A DNA stretch of 64,000 nucleotides, from assembly GCF_013415885.1 (NCBI RefSeq), contig NZ_CP058910.1, forward strand, positions 310,001 through 374,000. The letters run 5' to 3'. Of the stretch, positions 61,696-64,000 are shown one piece after another. The translations under genes were made by a program, and so were the position numbers. Each line of letters starts with the position of its first letter. Position 1 is the stretch's first letter. Source of the DNA: Halosimplex rubrum (GTDB lineage Archaea; Halobacteriota; Halobacteria; Halobacteriales; Haloarculaceae). The notes beneath the pieces were generated by a model, which was not told the origin of the DNA, made no database searches, and saw nothing but the letters and a program-made list of their open reading frames with translations.

Positions 61696-62448
61696 ATGAC
61701 CGGAACGCAGGGAAGCGGCGAGTGCTACGCGGTGGTCGGGGGCGTCGGCGGCGCGGGCGCGACGCGGTTGTCGGTCGAGTTCGCGGCGACGCTGGCGCGG
61801 GCCGGCCGGGACGCGGCGGTCGTCGACGCGGCGTTCGCGACCCAGGGGCTGTCGGCGTTCGTACCCGAGCGGATCGAACCGGACGTGACGCGCGTGCTGA
61901 CCGACGACCGGCCGCTGGCCGAGGCGGAGACGCGGCTCGGACTCGACGTGCCGGGGTCGGTGACCGTCGCGCCGGCGCGGACGCCGTTCGAGCGCCTCGC
62001 GCGCGCGAAGACCAGCGAGTGCGCCCGCCGACTGGCCGAGCGGCTGTCGGCGGCGACCGACCGCTACGACGCCGTCTTCGTGGACGTGCCGCCCGTGGGG
62101 GCCAACCAGGCGGTCGCGGCCGTGACCGCCGCCGACGCCGTGGCGCTGGTCGTCCCCGACGCCGAGCGCGGCAGCGACGCCGTCCCCCGAACCCGCGACC
62201 GACTGGCGGACGTGGACGCCGCGGTCGACACCGTCGTCGCGAACCTCGCGGGCGAGGACCGGACCGTCGAGGCGGCCGACGCGGTCGTCCCGGCGGGCGA
62301 GACGAAGGCGCTCTCCGCGGCACCGGCCGCCGTCGAACCGATCGAGTTCGCCGTCGCCGTCGCGTCGGCGGTCGAGACGCTCACCGGCGCCGACCTCGAC
62401 CTGCCCGAACCGGAGCCCTCGTCGATGACCGATTATCTGCCCGGGTAG
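61696..62448 (+). CDS. ParA/MinD-like protein with degenerate P-loop
   Basis: This is a 250-residue protein with the ParA/MinD fold: AVVGGVGGAGATRLSVEFAA in place of the P-loop, VVDAAFATQGLSAF in place of switch I, and VFVDVPPVG in place of switch II. Both lysines of the deviant Walker A (GKGGVGKT) are missing, as is the conserved Asp pair. It probably does not hydrolyse ATP in the usual way and could be a partner or regulator. Similar proteins exist in haloarchaea as far as I recall, but the role is unknown. Confidence 0.8.
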   Translation: MTGTQGSGECYAVVGGVGGAGATRLSVEFAATLARAGRDAAVVDAAFATQGLSAFVPERIEPDVTRVLTDDRPLAEAETRLGLDVPGSVTVAPARTPFERLARAKTSECARRLAERLSAATDRYDAVFVDVPPVGANQAVAAVTAADAVALVVPDAERGSDAVPRTRDRLADVDAAVDTVVANLAGEDRTVEAADAVVPAGETKALSAAPAAVEPIEFAVAVASAVETLTGADLDLPEPEPSSMTDYLPG

Positions 62449-62611
62449 CCCCCGCTCGATTCCCGCCGCGCTCGAATCGTCCACGCGTCGGCCCGAACCG
62501 CACACCGGCAGCGACGGGGTCGAAGCGACGGAACTGACCGTCCGTTTCGATCGTGTCGGTATGTGTTTTAATCATTCAAGGGATAGTGTTTAGTGTAGGA
62601 CGTATAGACTA

Positions 62612-62642
62612 GTAGACGACAGAATGGTTTGTGTTCGTCTAC
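62612..62642 (+). promoter_or_regulatory. Inverted repeat upstream of the nitrate reductase-like gene
   Basis: GTAGACGA (62612-62619) and TCGTCTAC (62635-62642) are perfect complements 15 bases apart, 59 bases before the GTG start. The surrounding 62560-62660 is AT-rich and contains TATA-like words (TTTTAAT near 62564, GTATAGAC near 62601). This is a candidate operator for nitrogen-source control; no regulator gene is adjacent in view. Confidence 0.5.
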
Positions 62643-62700
62643 ATTGTCGTGGAAAATCGGGACAAACCGAAACGCCGGCGCGGTCGGGGGCGGTCGAGTC

Positions 62701-64000
62701 GTGAGCGACTGGGTGCCGACGACGTGTATGCGCTGTGCGGTCGGCTGCGGGCACCTCCAGCGAGGGGCCGACATCGGGAACGGGATCGACGTGGTGCGCG
62801 GCGACGCGGCCCACCCGGTCAACCAGGGGCTGGCCTGCCAGCGCGGCGTGCGCGAGACCTCCGACCCCGAGGGGGAGTGGCTGACCCGACCGATGGTGCG
62901 CCGCGACGGCGAGCTGGTCTCGACGACCTGGGACGTGGCGCTGTCGGAGGCGCTGAGCGCCTTCCAGGGGATCGAGGAGTACCCCGACGGCGAGGTCGCC
63001 GTCCTGGGCAGCGGCCAGCAGACCAACGAGGCCGCCTACGCGCTGGGCAAGCTCGCCCGCGGCGGCTTCGGGACCCGCTACTACGACGCCAACACGACGC
63101 TGTGTATGGCCAGCGCCGTCACCGCCTACTACCAGGCGTTCGGGAGCGACGCGCCCCCCTGCAGTTACGACGACATCCCGGAGGCCGAGGCCCACGTCGT
63201 CTGGGGGGCCAACCCGGCGGCGGCCCACCCCGTCATGTTCCGGTGGATCCGCCAGGCGGCCAGCGAAGACGGCGTCGAGCTGATCGCGGTCGACCCCGTG
63301 GCGACCGAGACGGCCGACCACGCCGACGCCCACGTCGCGCCCGAGCCCGGACAGGACCTCGCGCTCGCGCGGGCGGTGCTCGCCCGGGTCGTCGAGACCG
63401 ACCGCGTCGACGAGTCGTTCGTCGCCGAGGCGACCGAGGGGTTCGACGAGCTGCGGGCGGCGCTCCCCGACAGCGAGACCGCCGCCGAGCGGGCGGGCGT
63501 CTCGATGGACGACGTGGACCGTCTGGCGGACGCCTTCGCTCGCGACGCGCTGTGTTACTGGGGGATGGGCGTCAACCAGCACGTCCAGGGGACCGACATC
63601 TCGCGGGCGCTGATCGACGTCTGTCTCGCGACGGGCAACCTCCGGCCGGGCAGCGGCCCGTTCTCGCTGACTGGACAGGCCAACTCGATGGGGACCCGTG
63701 TCTGCTCGTGCAAGGGGAGCTGGCCGGGTCAGCGCCCGTTTCAGGACCCCGACGAGCGCGCGTTCGTCGCCGACGAGTGGGGCGTGCCCGTCGACCGGCT
63801 CCCCGACGACGCCGGCCCCGGTCCGGTCGGGACGTTCGACGCGTTCGACGACGAGGTCGCGGTCGCCTACACCGTCGCGACCAACCCGGTCGCCGGGATG
63901 CCCGACGCGAGCGCGGCGAAGGCGGCGCTCGAGGACACGTTCCTCGTCGCCCAGGACGCCTTCCGGACCGAGACCACCGAACTCGCCGACGTGGTGTTGC
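62701..64000 (+). CDS. nasA: Molybdopterin oxidoreductase, assimilatory nitrate reductase-like (3' end outside window)
   Basis: The first 433 residues are visible. Four Cys that ligate a [4Fe-4S] cluster are at 9, 12, 16 and 46 (CMRCAVGCG and ACQRG). The molybdopterin domain shows GSGQQTNEAAYALGKLARGGF, VVWGANPAAAHP, ELIAVDPVATETADHADAHV and YWGMGVNQHVQGTDISRAL. It resembles cytoplasmic assimilatory nitrate reductases and lacks a Tat leader, which disfavours a respiratory enzyme. The start is GTG. A formate dehydrogenase-like or other bis-MGD enzyme is possible, since the Mo-ligand region cannot be assigned with certainty. Confidence 0.85.
   Translation, partial: MSDWVPTTCMRCAVGCGHLQRGADIGNGIDVVRGDAAHPVNQGLACQRGVRETSDPEGEWLTRPMVRRDGELVSTTWDVALSEALSAFQGIEEYPDGEVAVLGSGQQTNEAAYALGKLARGGFGTRYYDANTTLCMASAVTAYYQAFGSDAPPCSYDDIPEAEAHVVWGANPAAAHPVMFRWIRQAASEDGVELIAVDPVATETADHADAHVAPEPGQDLALARAVLARVVETDRVDESFVAEATEGFDELRAALPDSETAAERAGVSMDDVDRLADAFARDALCYWGMGVNQHVQGTDISRALIDVCLATGNLRPGSGPFSLTGQANSMGTRVCSCKGSWPGQRPFQDPDERAFVADEWGVPVDRLPDDAGPGPVGTFDAFDDEVAVAYTVATNPVAGMPDASAAKAALEDTFLVAQDAFRTETTELADVVL

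Noticed and set aside
1-64000. tRNA, rRNA, CRISPR arrays, insertion sequences, prophage or replication origin
   Set aside because: I looked through the non-coding spaces and saw no cloverleaf, regular spacer array, transposase, integrase or Orc1/Cdc6 gene. Short RNA genes without known sequence could be missed by eye.

Overview
The window is a high-GC haloarchaeal chromosome segment. Its proteins are acidic, substrate-binding proteins carry twin-arginine/lipobox leaders with Ser/Gly/Asp linkers, and it encodes bacteriorhodopsin with its activator Bat, an A-type ATP synthase and archaeal release factor aRF1. The rhodopsin resembles the cruxrhodopsins of Haloarcula, so I infer a member of the Haloarculaceae. 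That placement rests on remembered sequence likeness, not on a search. I saw no tRNA, rRNA, CRISPR array, insertion sequence or prophage.

Layout. 1-5.5 kb: a dipeptide/oligopeptide ABC operon on the minus strand. 5.6-7.2 kb: a small hypothetical gene coupled to a calcineurin-like phosphoesterase. 7.2-14 kb: a phosphate operon, pstS-pstC-pstA-pstB-phoU plus an AbrB-PhoU regulator, with two TATA candidates and palindromes in its promoter. 14-23 kb: a coiled-coil protein, a 7TM PAS histidine kinase, argS, an AIM24 protein, a MinD-type ATPase, aRF1 and a DUF6276-like gene. 23-37 kb: a same-strand block holding the A-type ATP synthase genes in the order H-I-K-E-C-F-A-B, then bat-bop-crtY-blh, then atpD. 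The light-driven proton pump, its regulator and retinal synthesis therefore lie between two subunits of the enzyme that uses the proton gradient. 37-44 kb: a methyltransferase, a divergent pair of envelope and membrane-regulator genes, etfBA and a prenyl diphosphate synthase. 44-53 kb: housekeeping and hypothetical genes, with one clearly eroded gene. 53-58 kb: a second ABC importer operon ending in a second phosphoesterase. 58-61 kb: hemC-cobA-hemD. 61-64 kb: a HIT protein, a ParA-like protein with a broken P-loop, and the start of a nitrate reductase-like molybdoenzyme.

Most interesting. (1) Two intergenic elements, after the methyltransferase and after etfA, share a core: CCCACGTTTTT, a GGTACCCG block, GAGGATACCCGAG and GAAAAAGGTGG. 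Each core is followed by a near-exact second copy of the 3' end of the gene in front of it, including the stop codon. This looks like a small element that duplicates or restores gene ends. (2) bop has an upstream palindrome matching the Bat activating site. The adjacent Bat protein carries what looks like a complete LOV blue-light domain and a receiver-like domain in which Glu replaces the phospho-acceptor Asp. (3) The phosphoesterase gene at 6.1 kb contains a block of two adjacent hairpins in its reading frame that the paralogue at 53 kb lacks.

Many genes overlap by GTGA, ATGA or TGATG, indicating translational coupling. Several start codons are preceded at about 26-30 bases by TATA-like boxes, as expected for leaderless haloarchaeal transcripts.
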